DNA from: DAOTTX01 sp034437515
GTDB taxonomy: Bacteria > Chloroflexota > Anaerolineae > Aggregatilineales > Phototrophicaceae
Direction: 5' to 3'
Length of the DNA stretch: 42,630 bases
Assembly (NCBI GenBank): GCA_034437515.1
Contig: DAOTTX010000176.1
Location: 1-42,630 of the forward strand
Below are positions 32,931 to 41,178 of the stretch, piece after piece (positions within the stretch are counted from its first letter, which is position 1; every line of letters starts with the position of its first letter). The position numbers and the translations under genes are program-made. The notes under the pieces were generated by a model. The model did not search any database. It saw nothing but the letters and a program-made list of their open reading frames with translations, and was not told the DNA's origin.

Positions 32931-33671
32931 ATGGATATTGCGTACTTTCGCTTTCACGGCGCACTGAACTTCTTTTTGGATACAGAGCAGCGGTCGCAGG
33001 TGATCGCGCATCCGTTTGATTGGCGGGCGTCGATCAAGGATATGCTCGAATCGCTCGGCCCACCCCATACGGAGGTCGGCTTGCTGGTGGTCGGTGGTCG
33101 CTCGGTCGATTTTGACTACATCGTACAGCCGGGCGACCGCATCGAGGTGTATGATTCCTTTGAGGCGGTTGATCTGCCGGAGAAAGTGCGGTTGCGCCCA
33201 CCGTATCCTGGCAAGCCGCGCTTTATTCTGGATACGCACCTGGGGCGGTTGGCAGGTTATCTACGGATGCTCGGCTTTGACACACTTTACCGCAACGATT
33301 ATCCCGATGACGAACTGGCGCAAATTTCCCACGATGAGCAGCGAATTCTGCTCACACGGGACATTGGTGTGCTAAAACGTGGTCTGGTGATCTACGGGTA
33401 TTATGTGCGCGAAACTGACCCCAAGCGCCGCGTACCGGAGATCATCAAACGTTATAACTTGCTTGACCATGTGGAGCCGTTCAAACACTGCATGAAGTGT
33501 AACGGGTTGGTGCACCCGGTGGAGAAAGCCGACGTCATCGCGGACATTCCGCCCAAAGCGGCGCAGTTCTACGATGTGTTCCATCAATGCCAACAATGCG
33601 GGCAAATCTACTGGAAAGGCTCTCACTATGACCGGATGCAGGCGTTTATGCAGGCCGTCACCGATCTGTAG
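32931..33671 (+). CDS. Mut7-C RNase-like protein with N-terminal ubiquitin/ThiS-like domain
   Basis: A 246-residue protein. Residues 1-85 form a beta-grasp-like domain (YFRFHGALNFFL; GRSVDFDYIVQPGDRIEVY), as in many bacterial Mut7-C proteins. The C-terminal Mut7-C RNase part begins RFILDTHLGRLAGYLRMLGFDT and has LLTRDIGVLKR, the PIN-like acidic sites (Asp in LD, RD). A zinc ribbon is formed by CMKC and CQQC in the last third. The function is inferred as an RNase or RNA-binding protein. It is 2 bases downstream of the thioesterase gene. Confidence 0.88.
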   Translation: MDIAYFRFHGALNFFLDTEQRSQVIAHPFDWRASIKDMLESLGPPHTEVGLLVVGGRSVDFDYIVQPGDRIEVYDSFEAVDLPEKVRLRPPYPGKPRFILDTHLGRLAGYLRMLGFDTLYRNDYPDDELAQISHDEQRILLTRDIGVLKRGLVIYGYYVRETDPKRRVPEIIKRYNLLDHVEPFKHCMKCNGLVHPVEKADVIADIPPKAAQFYDVFHQCQQCGQIYWKGSHYDRMQAFMQAVTDL

Positions 33672-33704
33672 TCGGGATGGCCTGCCGGAGATAATGAACT
33701 GTCG

Positions 33705-34538
33705 CTAGACGATTGTTGTTTCCGTTTCTTTGATCTCAAAGTTGCCGACACCGCCTTTGAAGATCACCGTGATGGGATGTGCGGCGTCTTCAAAACCCTC
33801 GGAGACCCAGACGCCTTTCTCGGTGAACATAACGCGCTGTCCGCTGAGACGTTCCAACGCCTTTGGAATATCGAGGCCGCCCATGCCGATCTGCGCTTTG
33901 ACGCGCAGCGCCGCGTTCGCCGGGACGCTAAGCACGACTGAACCGACACCGCCCTTAACACTCACATTGACAGCGGTATTCTGGGCGATGTTGATGCGTG
34001 TCTCACCAGCGCCGCATTTGACCTGCACGTTGTAGGCGTCATCGGCGGTGGGCAGGTCGATCTGTGTTTCGCCTGCACCTATTCTGAAATCGACACGCTC
34101 AAGTTGCAACCGGGAAAGGTCAAACAGAGTTTGTCCTGCGCCTGTTCTGGCATCAATGGTCAGCGGAATGTGTGGTGTCAGGCCGACGGCGTGTTCGCGC
34201 TTGCCGCGCAAGTTGTTGACCGCATTTTCGCTTTTCGACTCTAGCTCAACGATGTTCTCCGGTGGGGTGGCGGGGGTAAAGGTAATCACTTCACCGACCG
34301 GATGCGTGACCGTCGCCTCGATTAAGTTCTCGTCATTTTCCAGCGCGGTAACGGTGGATTTGCCGAGCGGCAGCGCCAGCTTGACCGTTGCCTCGGTTTT
34401 ATCGCCCAACGGATCGCTGAAATCAGATGTGGTCACTTCGACTTCTTCGTTCCAGTCTTCAACCATTTTTCCGATGCGGTCGCGCAGGTCGGTAAAAGAG
34501 AATGACCATTCGGTTTCATAACGTTTCTTCTGGCTCAT
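33705..34538 (-). CDS. DUF4097/LiaF-like beta-helical protein
   Basis: A 277-residue protein with regular beta-strand repeats in its second half: GAGETQIDLP, GAGETRINIA, GVGSVVLSVP and GGVGNFEIKE. These are the toast-rack DUF4097 or LiaF C-terminal cell-wall-response pattern. The first half has a helical, charged segment and a beta region (TEATVKLALPLGKSTVTALEND). No membrane helix is seen, in contrast to full LiaF proteins, so it is a soluble variant. A strong GGAGG site precedes the ATG. Its partner, if any, is not in the window; envelope-stress sensing is inferred. Confidence 0.75.
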   Translation of the reverse strand: MSQKKRYETEWSFSFTDLRDRIGKMVEDWNEEVEVTTSDFSDPLGDKTEATVKLALPLGKSTVTALENDENLIEATVTHPVGEVITFTPATPPENIVELESKSENAVNNLRGKREHAVGLTPHIPLTIDARTGAGQTLFDLSRLQLERVDFRIGAGETQIDLPTADDAYNVQVKCGAGETRINIAQNTAVNVSVKGGVGSVVLSVPANAALRVKAQIGMGGLDIPKALERLSGQRVMFTEKGVWVSEGFEDAAHPITVIFKGGVGNFEIKETETTIV

Positions 34539-34606
34539 GAGGGTGCCTCCTACTTGATGGGTTGATTGTCTTCACTACATACTACGCAGTGGGAGGCGAA
34601 AATGTT

Positions 34607-35803
34607 CTAATTTGCTGTGCAAATCGCCGGGCCTTCGGGGGGATAAACCCACGTTTGGGGTAAATCTGCCGTCCGTACCATCGTTTGAAACTCCTCATAG
34701 ACCGCCAGTAGCCCCGCACAATCCCCCCGAATTTCCGCGGATTGTCCTTGAAAATACCAGCATTCGAGTTCACGTTCTTCGATGGGGATGCCCTGCACGA
34801 CCGACAACGTGGTACAGCGGGCGAGTGACTTTTGTGCCTCGGCAAAGTCCCCACGTAGATAATACTCGCGTCCCAGGTGGTACCATCCCTCGACCCAACC
34901 GGGTGCTTCCTCGGTGACCTGCTGGCAGTAGAGCAGCGCGTTTTCCGTCTCACGCAATATGCTTGAAAGCGCACATAAGCGCAACCGCGCCTTGATGTTA
35001 TCGGCATCAAACGCCAGTATGCGAAAGTAGGCGGTGGTGGCAGCGTCCGCGTCACCGAGTTGCATGGCATAGAGGGCGCGTTCAAAATACAACATCGCCA
35101 GACGATCATTTGCGGCGATGGCGTCATCAACCGCAACCAGCGCGTCCTCGTAGCGACCGACGTCACCCAGGCTCAACGCCAGGGCGCGATTTGCGTCCAT
35201 TTCTAAGTTGTGCTCGCCCTCAGCGATAGCGGTCACGGTTTGCTGGTTCTCTCGGAGTGCGTTTTGATGTCCGCCGACATCGCTGTAAGCCATCCCCAGG
35301 GTGACCCGTGCCAGCATGTCATCCGGTTGTTGCGCGAGGACGATGCGTGCCAGCCGTGCTGCTTCGACGGCGGCACCGTTAGCATGGAGCGCGAACGCAT
35401 GGATAGTCAGCACGTCGGGGTTTTCCGGCGTGGCCTCGAATGCTTCTGTGGTGTAGCGCAGCGCCGTGTCACGGTCGATGACGTGGTTATAATCGTCATA
35501 ACTGCGGTAAACCAGGCCGCGTACCAGCAGTGTAAGCGCCTTGACGTTCTCCGGGTCATCGAGCCACAGACGCCGGGCGGTCTCGATGGCTGCATCAAGT
35601 TGCCCGCGTTCCAGCGCTTTGGCGGCGGAAGTCAGTGTGTCACGCTCGGTGTTCCCCGGTAAGTTAAACGGCTTGCCGCCCCAACTCCAGGCGACTACGA
35701 TCACCCCGGTCATGATCCCCATGACGATGATAAGCGTCATACATCCCGCTTGCCGGTAGCGTAGACGTGTCGCCGGACGGTAGCCATAGCGATTTATTCG
35801 CAT
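34607..35803 (-). CDS. Membrane-anchored TPR protein
   Basis: A 398-residue protein with a basic N-terminus and a single hydrophobic helix (residues about 22-40, MTLIIVMGIMTGVIVVAW). Beyond it come at least six TPR units (QLDAAIETARRLWLDDPEN, YEDALVAVDDAIAANDRLA, DADAATTAYFRILAFDADN, WVEGWYHLGREYYLRGDFAEA). It is likely anchored in the membrane with its repeats outside. The function is unknown; it resembles the anchored repeat protein at 30613. It lies 68 bases beyond the start of the DUF4097-like gene on the same strand and may be transcribed with it. Confidence 0.85.
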   Translation of the reverse strand: MRINRYGYRPATRLRYRQAGCMTLIIVMGIMTGVIVVAWSWGGKPFNLPGNTERDTLTSAAKALERGQLDAAIETARRLWLDDPENVKALTLLVRGLVYRSYDDYNHVIDRDTALRYTTEAFEATPENPDVLTIHAFALHANGAAVEAARLARIVLAQQPDDMLARVTLGMAYSDVGGHQNALRENQQTVTAIAEGEHNLEMDANRALALSLGDVGRYEDALVAVDDAIAANDRLAMLYFERALYAMQLGDADAATTAYFRILAFDADNIKARLRLCALSSILRETENALLYCQQVTEEAPGWVEGWYHLGREYYLRGDFAEAQKSLARCTTLSVVQGIPIEERELECWYFQGQSAEIRGDCAGLLAVYEEFQTMVRTADLPQTWVYPPEGPAICTAN

Positions 35804-35968
35804 TTTCTTTGCCCTAAAACGGATTTTGAAATGGTATTTAACCCGTATTATCCCACAAAGACTATACTCGATGCGGGATAGAAATGCACGAGATTTTCAA
35901 GGCAATTTTACGGTGCAGACCTCACCGGGGTTGTCAGGTCTGCATTTTGAAGCAGGTTGGGCCAATTG

Positions 35969-37000
35969 CTATATGACCAATTCCGCCATCGCCCGCAACG
36001 TGTCCATGTCCTGCACGGTGAGAGTCATCGTGGTAACCGGGCTTTCCTTCCACATTTCCAGCTTGTCCTTGATGCGCTCTTTCGGTCCGCACAGCGCGAC
36101 CTCGTCCACAAGCTCATCGGGGACGGCCATCATCGCCTCACCCTTCTTGCCGCTCAAGTAGAGGTCTTGTACTTTGGTGGCGGCTTCTTCGTAACCGAAG
36201 CGCACCGCGAGATCGTTGTAGAAGTTTTTGTTCTTTGCCCCCATCCCGCCGATGTAAAGTGCCAGCCAGGGCTTGATCTGGTTATAGCACGCTTCGAGGT
36301 CGTCGCCCATCGCCACATTAACCGTCGGGCAGACGTCAAAATTGTCCATACTTTTGCCGCCGCCCGCTTTGGCGAACCCGGCTTCGACGTCGTCTTTGAA
36401 CGTGGTTTCATAGAAGCGTGGCGAGAAGAAAATCGGCAGCCAGCCGTCGGCTAACTCAGCGGTGAGTTGCACATTCTTCGGCCCGATGGACGCGATGTAA
36501 ATCGGCAGGTCAGTCCTTCCATGCAGGATGCTCTTGAGCGGTTTACCCAGACCTGTCGCGTCGTCGCCTTCGTAGGGGATGTTGTAGTGTTTGCCTTCAT
36601 GCGTCAGCGGTTCCTCACGGGAGAAGATCTTCCGCATGATGCTGATGTACTCGCGGGTTTTCCCTAGAGGTTTGCCGTAAGAAACGCCGTGCCAACCCTC
36701 GACCACCTGCGGACCGCTCAACCCCAGGCCGAGAACCATGCGTCCGCCGGAAAGTTGGTCGAGCGTCATAGCGGTCATGGCGGTCATGGCGGGGGTACGG
36801 GCGGGCATCTGCATAATCGCCGTGCCTAGATGAATATTTTCGGTATGTGCGCCGATCCACGTTAACGCCGTGACCGAGTCCGAACCGTAAGCCTCGCTCG
36901 TCCAGATGATGTGATAGCCAAGTCGGTCGGCTTCCTTGATGAGTTCCATCGGCAGTTCAATCTTCGCGCCGGAATACCCGGCCATCAACCCTAAGCGCAT
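35969..37000 (-). CDS. F420-type luciferase-like (LLM) oxidoreductase
   Basis: A 343-residue TIM-barrel protein of the luciferase-like monooxygenase class that uses coenzyme F420 (or flavin): YHIIWTSEAYGSDSVTALTWIGAHT at the N-terminus, MTAMTLDQLSGGRMVLGLGLSGPQVVEGWHG in the middle and PIYIASIGPKNVQLTAELADGW. These match the F420-dependent N5,N10-methylene-H4MPT reductase-like group. Substrates in this group are varied and cannot be told here. AGGAG precedes the ATG. Confidence 0.9.
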   Translation of the reverse strand: MRLGLMAGYSGAKIELPMELIKEADRLGYHIIWTSEAYGSDSVTALTWIGAHTENIHLGTAIMQMPARTPAMTAMTAMTLDQLSGGRMVLGLGLSGPQVVEGWHGVSYGKPLGKTREYISIMRKIFSREEPLTHEGKHYNIPYEGDDATGLGKPLKSILHGRTDLPIYIASIGPKNVQLTAELADGWLPIFFSPRFYETTFKDDVEAGFAKAGGGKSMDNFDVCPTVNVAMGDDLEACYNQIKPWLALYIGGMGAKNKNFYNDLAVRFGYEEAATKVQDLYLSGKKGEAMMAVPDELVDEVALCGPKERIKDKLEMWKESPVTTMTLTVQDMDTLRAMAELVI

Positions 37001-37144
37001 TGTAAACTCCTAAAAGAATATTGTTAAGTAGATTATATTGTAACGTGACTCGACAGAAATCAAACGTGATTTGGTTAATAGTCCAATAGATTTTCCGTTG
37101 TACAATAGGGGCAATATTCGCACACTTGAATCAGAGGAGTTGCC

Positions 37145-37408
37145 ATGCGTGCCTGGACTCGCAACCTTTCCATCATTGAGTTGACGCTTATCGTGATGTT
37201 GGTCGCCGTGATTTTCTTTGCTGGCATCGTATTTTTTAACCAACAGCAGGAGGAATCTGAACGAGTGATTGACGCGACTTCGACTTCGGTCTTCCTTGAC
37301 GATGATGCACAGGCCACACTGCTGCAACCCACCTACGACGCTTTGACCGCCAACCCGATCCCGACGGATACCCCTGTCTTTGCTGCCAGCCGCACCCCGG
37401 TTCCTTGA
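37145..37408 (+). CDS. Short single-helix membrane-anchored protein
   Basis: An 87-residue protein: a basic start (MRAWTRN), one long hydrophobic helix (IELTLIVMLVAVIFFAGIVFF), then an extracytoplasmic tail rich in Thr, Ser and Pro (PTDTPVFAASRTPVP). AGAGGAG lies just before the ATG. It overlaps the glycosyltransferase start by one base (TGATG), so translation is coupled. I do not recognise it; an accessory role in glycan assembly is inferred from position. Confidence 0.7.
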   Translation: MRAWTRNLSIIELTLIVMLVAVIFFAGIVFFNQQQEESERVIDATSTSVFLDDDAQATLLQPTYDALTANPIPTDTPVFAASRTPVP

Positions 37409-38430
37409 TGCCGCGTATCGTCTTAATCCGTCCCTGCTGCATCGGGGATGTGCTGCAAGCCACCGCCGCGCTACAGGCCCTGCGTCGTCACTATCCCGCC
37501 GCGCACATTACATGGGCGGTGGGTGGATGGTCGAAGGCGGCGATTGCCGACCACGACCTGCTTGATGCGGTGTTGGATACAGGCGAGGCCGCCAACCCTG
37601 CCGCCGGGATCGCCGGATTATGGCGTATGGTACGCTGGCTACGCGCCGGGGGGTTTGACGTCGCCGTGTCGCTGGTGCGCTCCCCGTGGATGAGCTTAGC
37701 GGTGCTGCTCTCCGGCATTTCGACACGCGCCGGCATCGACAGTGGTGGACGTGGCTTCGGCTACAACCTCAAGGCCAACGTTGATCCGCGTGTGCCGCGT
37801 CACGAAGCCGAAATTTATCTCGATGTAGTGCGTTTACTCGGCGCGGAGACGACCGGCTGCACGGTGAATGTGCCGGTGAATGTGCCTAATCCGCTGGATG
37901 ATGTTGCATCACCTTATGTCGTTCTCAACCCGACCGGGGGCAACAACCCCGGCATGACCATGGATAGCAAACGGTGGCCTCCGGCGAGCTTCGCCGCATT
38001 GGGGGATGCGCTGGCAGCGCGGTTCGGTGTGCGGTTGGTGCTGGTCGGCGGGCCGGGCGATGTGCCGATCTTAGAAGCGGTCAAGGCGAGTTTGCGGCAT
38101 CCTGCACAGATTTTCGCCGGTGATTTAACCTTCGGGCAGATCGCCACACTCGCGCATGAGTCGTGTTGCTACATCGGCAATGACACCGGTTTGACACATC
38201 TGGCGGCGGCGGCAGGTGCCAAAACCGTGATGATCCTCGGCCCCTCCGACCCGGTGCGTTATGCTCCGTTCGCGTCGGATACGTTGGCGTTGTGGCGTCC
38301 GTATACGCTGAGTGGAGGCGGTGTGGCAGACGACGCACCTGTCGATTTCGATTGGTCACGGCATGGCATCGGCGCAGATGAGGTCATCGCCCAGGTCAGC
38401 ACGTTTATGGAGTGTTTTACATCTTCGTAG
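37408..38430 (+). CDS. Glycosyltransferase family 9 (heptosyltransferase-like)
   Basis: A 340-residue GT9 protein: PRIVLIRPCCIGDVLQATAALQALRRHYP at the N-terminus and YIGNDTGLTHLAAAAGAKTVMILGPSDP near the C-terminus, the nucleotide-sugar-binding GT-B motif. The family adds heptose or related sugars to lipopolysaccharide. If the host lacks LPS, it more likely builds another surface glycan. The ATG is set by the one-base overlap with the upstream gene; the TTG just before it is unlikely. Confidence 0.9.
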   Translation: MPRIVLIRPCCIGDVLQATAALQALRRHYPAAHITWAVGGWSKAAIADHDLLDAVLDTGEAANPAAGIAGLWRMVRWLRAGGFDVAVSLVRSPWMSLAVLLSGISTRAGIDSGGRGFGYNLKANVDPRVPRHEAEIYLDVVRLLGAETTGCTVNVPVNVPNPLDDVASPYVVLNPTGGNNPGMTMDSKRWPPASFAALGDALAARFGVRLVLVGGPGDVPILEAVKASLRHPAQIFAGDLTFGQIATLAHESCCYIGNDTGLTHLAAAAGAKTVMILGPSDPVRYAPFASDTLALWRPYTLSGGGVADDAPVDFDWSRHGIGADEVIAQVSTFMECFTSS

Positions 38431-38526
38431 CAGAATCTAAAGATTATCCCGGTCACATCTTCATAATATCTGAACAGGTTTTGCCTACCATGAGGTTAAA
38501 TCAAATCACAAATGGAGAGTAAAACC

Positions 38527-39195
38527 ATGAAACGCACAATGCTTATGATCCTCGTTCTGATCGTCGCCGCTTTTGGCACAACTGCCGCTTTCGCTCAACG
38601 TGGCGACGGTGACCGCCCGCCACACTTTGACCCGGAAGCCGCCTGTGAGAACTTCGAGGCACGCCTGGGAAATATCGCTGAAACGCTTGGGCTGACCGTC
38701 GAGGAACTGGAAGCCATGCTCGACGAGGGCATGACGTTCCGTGAGGTCTTTGAAGCGCAAGGTGTGGAGCCGCGTGAGATGTTCGCTGAACGTGGTGACG
38801 CCCTGCGTGAACGCTTCCCCCGTTCAGAGATGCCGGTGGAAGAAATCGCTGAGGCATTGGGCATCACCGTCGAGGAATTAGAAGCCGCTCGTGAAGCTGG
38901 CACCACCATCCCCGAACTTGCTGCCGAAAACGGTGTTGACCTGAGCGACGTTTTCCCTCGGCACGCTGAAATGCAGGCCGAACTCGCCGAACGCCTCGAC
39001 CTGACCGTCGAAGAACTGGACGCGATGCTGGCAGAAGGCATGAACATGCGTGAGATCGCCGAAGCACAGGGTATTGAGCCGCACGAGGTCGCCCCGCGCA
39101 TGGGACGGCGCGGTGAGCGGCCTGGCTTCCGCGCGGGTGTTCGCGCCGGTCGCTTCATCGAGCGCGGTCAATTTTGCGACGACATCGACTCATAG
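38527..39195 (+). CDS. Secreted protein with three helical repeats
   Basis: A 222-residue protein. Residues 1-23 are a signal peptide ending A-F-A before Q24. The mature part holds three near-identical 37-residue repeats at 50-86, 107-143 and 153-189, each I/L-A-E-x-L-x-[IL]-T-V-E-E-L-x-A ... G-x-x-x-x-E-[VIL]-x-A/E. Each looks like a helix-turn-helix pair with an acidic surface. The tail is Arg/Gly-rich (APRMGRRGERPGFR). The family is unknown to me; similar LTVEEL repeats occur in secreted proteins of Gram-positive bacteria. GGAG before ATG 38527 sets the start over ATG 38512. A terminator follows. Confidence 0.8.
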   Translation: MKRTMLMILVLIVAAFGTTAAFAQRGDGDRPPHFDPEAACENFEARLGNIAETLGLTVEELEAMLDEGMTFREVFEAQGVEPREMFAERGDALRERFPRSEMPVEEIAEALGITVEELEAAREAGTTIPELAAENGVDLSDVFPRHAEMQAELAERLDLTVEELDAMLAEGMNMREIAEAQGIEPHEVAPRMGRRGERPGFRAGVRAGRFIERGQFCDDIDS

Positions 39196-39222
39196 CGCCA
39201 ATCTCGAAAACATACACCACCA

Positions 39223-39247
39223 GGGTACGGGCAACCGTACCCTTTTT
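39223..39247 (+). terminator. Intrinsic terminator after the secreted repeat protein
   Basis: GGGTACGG (39223-39230), a GCAA tetraloop, CCGTACCC (39235-39242) and a TTTTT tract. An alternative pairing of CACCAGGG (39218-39225) with CCCTGGTG (39252-39259) shares the GGG, so an alternative fold is possible. Confidence 0.9.
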
Positions 39248-39293
39248 AAGTCCCTGGTGAGTAAGAATTTACCCGCTTATCATTTCCAAAGCG

Positions 39294-39914
39294 ATGTGTG
39301 TTAAACTATGTGATATTAAGGATTGGAAAAGGAATGCACCCTTGTCTTTCATACTGTTACTTATCGGGCTGTTTTTTCTCGTCTATGGACGCTTACAAAT
39401 AGGCGAGGTCGACACCGAAGGCTTACCTGTACGTGCGGCTGGCGGTGTGTTAATGGCACCGTACATCTTGACCCTGTTGTTTGACCCGATTAGCGGTTCA
39501 CTTTTGCAACTGATCTTGATGGCGGGCGCAGTCGGGACGGCTTATTACATCCTGTTTAACGCAACCAACGATATGCCCAACGTCATTTCGTTCCCTTCTT
39601 CTGATGAGGACAAAACAGACTCCTCGAAGAAATCCGAAAACAATGTCAGTAATCTGTTCGACTCGATCCGCGAAGTGTTGGAAAATGCCAGCCAGGGCAA
39701 CCAGAATACGCCGCGCCGCCCCCGGCAGAATTATCCCAGCGTGATGACGCTCAAACAAGCAGCGTCTTACCTCAAAACCGATGAGGATCAAGTGCTGCGT
39801 CACATCAACGACGGGAAGCTTGCTGCCTCGAAGGATATGGGCGGTTATCGCATCTCGAAGATGGCGTTAGATGATTTCATCTCGGAGAACTCCGGGTCTG
39901 GCCTCTCGACCTAG
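39294..39914 (+). CDS. Membrane protein with C-terminal excisionase-type HTH
   Basis: A 206-residue protein. The N-terminal third has about three membrane helices (residues 18-36 FILLLIGLFFLVYG, 50-65 and 70-88 LILMAGAVGTAYYILF). A Ser/Asp-rich linker follows. The C-terminus (151-200) is an excisionase/MerR-type helix-turn-helix: MTLKQAASYLKTDEDQVLRHINDGKLAASKDMGGYRI. It looks like a DNA-binding domain tethered to the membrane. No integrase or phage gene is nearby, so the excisionase label denotes fold only. The target and signal are unknown. Confidence 0.8.
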   Translation: MCVKLCDIKDWKRNAPLSFILLLIGLFFLVYGRLQIGEVDTEGLPVRAAGGVLMAPYILTLLFDPISGSLLQLILMAGAVGTAYYILFNATNDMPNVISFPSSDEDKTDSSKKSENNVSNLFDSIREVLENASQGNQNTPRRPRQNYPSVMTLKQAASYLKTDEDQVLRHINDGKLAASKDMGGYRISKMALDDFISENSGSGLST

Positions 39915-39961
39915 AGGCGATCATTAAGGGGGCAACCATCAGTGGTCGCCCCGTCTGTCCT

Positions 39962-40963
39962 TTAGAACGTGACAATCCGCTGGGCGACCCGAAGTTGCTT
40001 CGGGAAGATCGGCAGAAACTCGATTAAATTCTTATATTTATCCCCACCGACCTCTTGCAGATAGCGCCGCAAAACACTGACCGTGCCCGGTAGATTGGTC
40101 AACCCCCGCGCTTTCTTCTCCATCAGCATGTAGGACTTATACTCGCTCTCATCGACGTGTTCTTCGAGATACATCGCCACCATCGCGGAAAGAAACAGCG
40201 TCGAAAATTGCTCCTCCCAACTGGGATACTGTGCCTTGAATTGATCCGTCAGCGGCAGTTCTACCGTGACGATCTCTTCGAGTTCTTTGGCATGGCGGCG
40301 TAGATAATTACGCAGCAGCGTATCGCCATAGGCCATCATTGCGGAGCGATACGAATGTGTGACCATCGTCGCTTCGTCGTAAGGCCAGGGTGGGCTGTCT
40401 CCCCAGGCGAGCGGCGGCGGCGCGATGCACACCAGTTGGTCGGAAATCTGGAAGCCGATGTCCTCAGCAGAGGGGTAGCTGATATTCGGCATAAACAGCA
40501 GTGAGGCCGTGACTTCCCCCAGGAAGGGGCGGAAGAACGTCTTAAACTCGACATCCTTAAAGACGTTGCTGACCTGCGTGGTACTCTTAGACCAGGTGGA
40601 TTTCTCTTGCTCCCAGAACGCCGCTAACTCAGCCTTTTCGTAAAAATCACGCAGCATATCGTTATAGCGTGCGGGGGTAAAGGCGGGCAACGACGCGATA
40701 CTAAGATCGGGCCATTCCATCAACATGACCAGTGCGAACATAGCCTCTAAGGGGGTGTTTTCGTCTAACATGGCCTGGGTCGCCTGCACAGCGGGGTGCA
40801 TCTTATAAGGTGCAACGTGTTTGCGCGTCATGCGGGCGTGGGCGTGTGTGCCGTGCGGTTTACGTTTTTGTGCCTTTTCCGGGTAGTCCGTCGCAGCGAT
40901 TACTGCTGAGAGCAAGCGTACCCGATCATCAACTTTGACAGTTACGTCACTTGCGTTGCTCAT
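39962..40963 (-). CDS. Uncharacterised cytoplasmic protein
   Basis: A 333-residue protein that I do not recognise. It is helical, with HPAVQATQAMLDENTPLEAMFALVMLMEWPDLS, a central region with CIAPPPLAWGDSPPWPYDEATMVTHSYRSAMMAYG and a C-terminal SGSV-like block (LPGTVSVLRRYLQEVGGDKYKNLIEF). There is no signal peptide, membrane helix or HExxH metalloprotease motif. An AGGAT site precedes the ATG. It is convergent with the HTH gene at 39294 and divergent from the GT4 gene at 41179. Confidence 0.75.
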   Translation of the reverse strand: MSNASDVTVKVDDRVRLLSAVIAATDYPEKAQKRKPHGTHAHARMTRKHVAPYKMHPAVQATQAMLDENTPLEAMFALVMLMEWPDLSIASLPAFTPARYNDMLRDFYEKAELAAFWEQEKSTWSKSTTQVSNVFKDVEFKTFFRPFLGEVTASLLFMPNISYPSAEDIGFQISDQLVCIAPPPLAWGDSPPWPYDEATMVTHSYRSAMMAYGDTLLRNYLRRHAKELEEIVTVELPLTDQFKAQYPSWEEQFSTLFLSAMVAMYLEEHVDESEYKSYMLMEKKARGLTNLPGTVSVLRRYLQEVGGDKYKNLIEFLPIFPKQLRVAQRIVTF

Positions 40964-41072
40964 TATTTATCCTGAGGTCGAGAGGAAACGATTAGCATAT
41001 GATTTTAGTTTCATTCAACTATTGTAAAAGGCAAACGGTGATGCGGCAAGCAATCCCCTTAATTTTCACCGG

Positions 41073-41089
41073 TTTAAGACCGTTTTAAG
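41073..41089 (+). promoter_or_regulatory. Direct repeat typical of an OmpR/PhoB-type site
   Basis: TTTAAG at 41073-41078 and at 41084-41089 are 11 bases apart, the one-helical-turn spacing used by OmpR-family dimers. It lies about 90 bases before the GT4 gene. It is a candidate only; the RR at 29729 is the nearest known member of that family. Confidence 0.35.
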
Positions 41090-41178
41090 CATTTATCAAA
41101 TGCGTGACTTCTATCAGAGGGGCGTGTTATAACACAAAACGTGATGTAAGTACGTTAAAATTACCTGAAGGGGGATTC

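Noticed and set aside
39294..39914. Excisionase HTH as evidence of a prophage or integrated element
   Set aside because: No integrase, attachment repeat, tRNA or phage gene is seen around it, and the HTH is fused to membrane helices.
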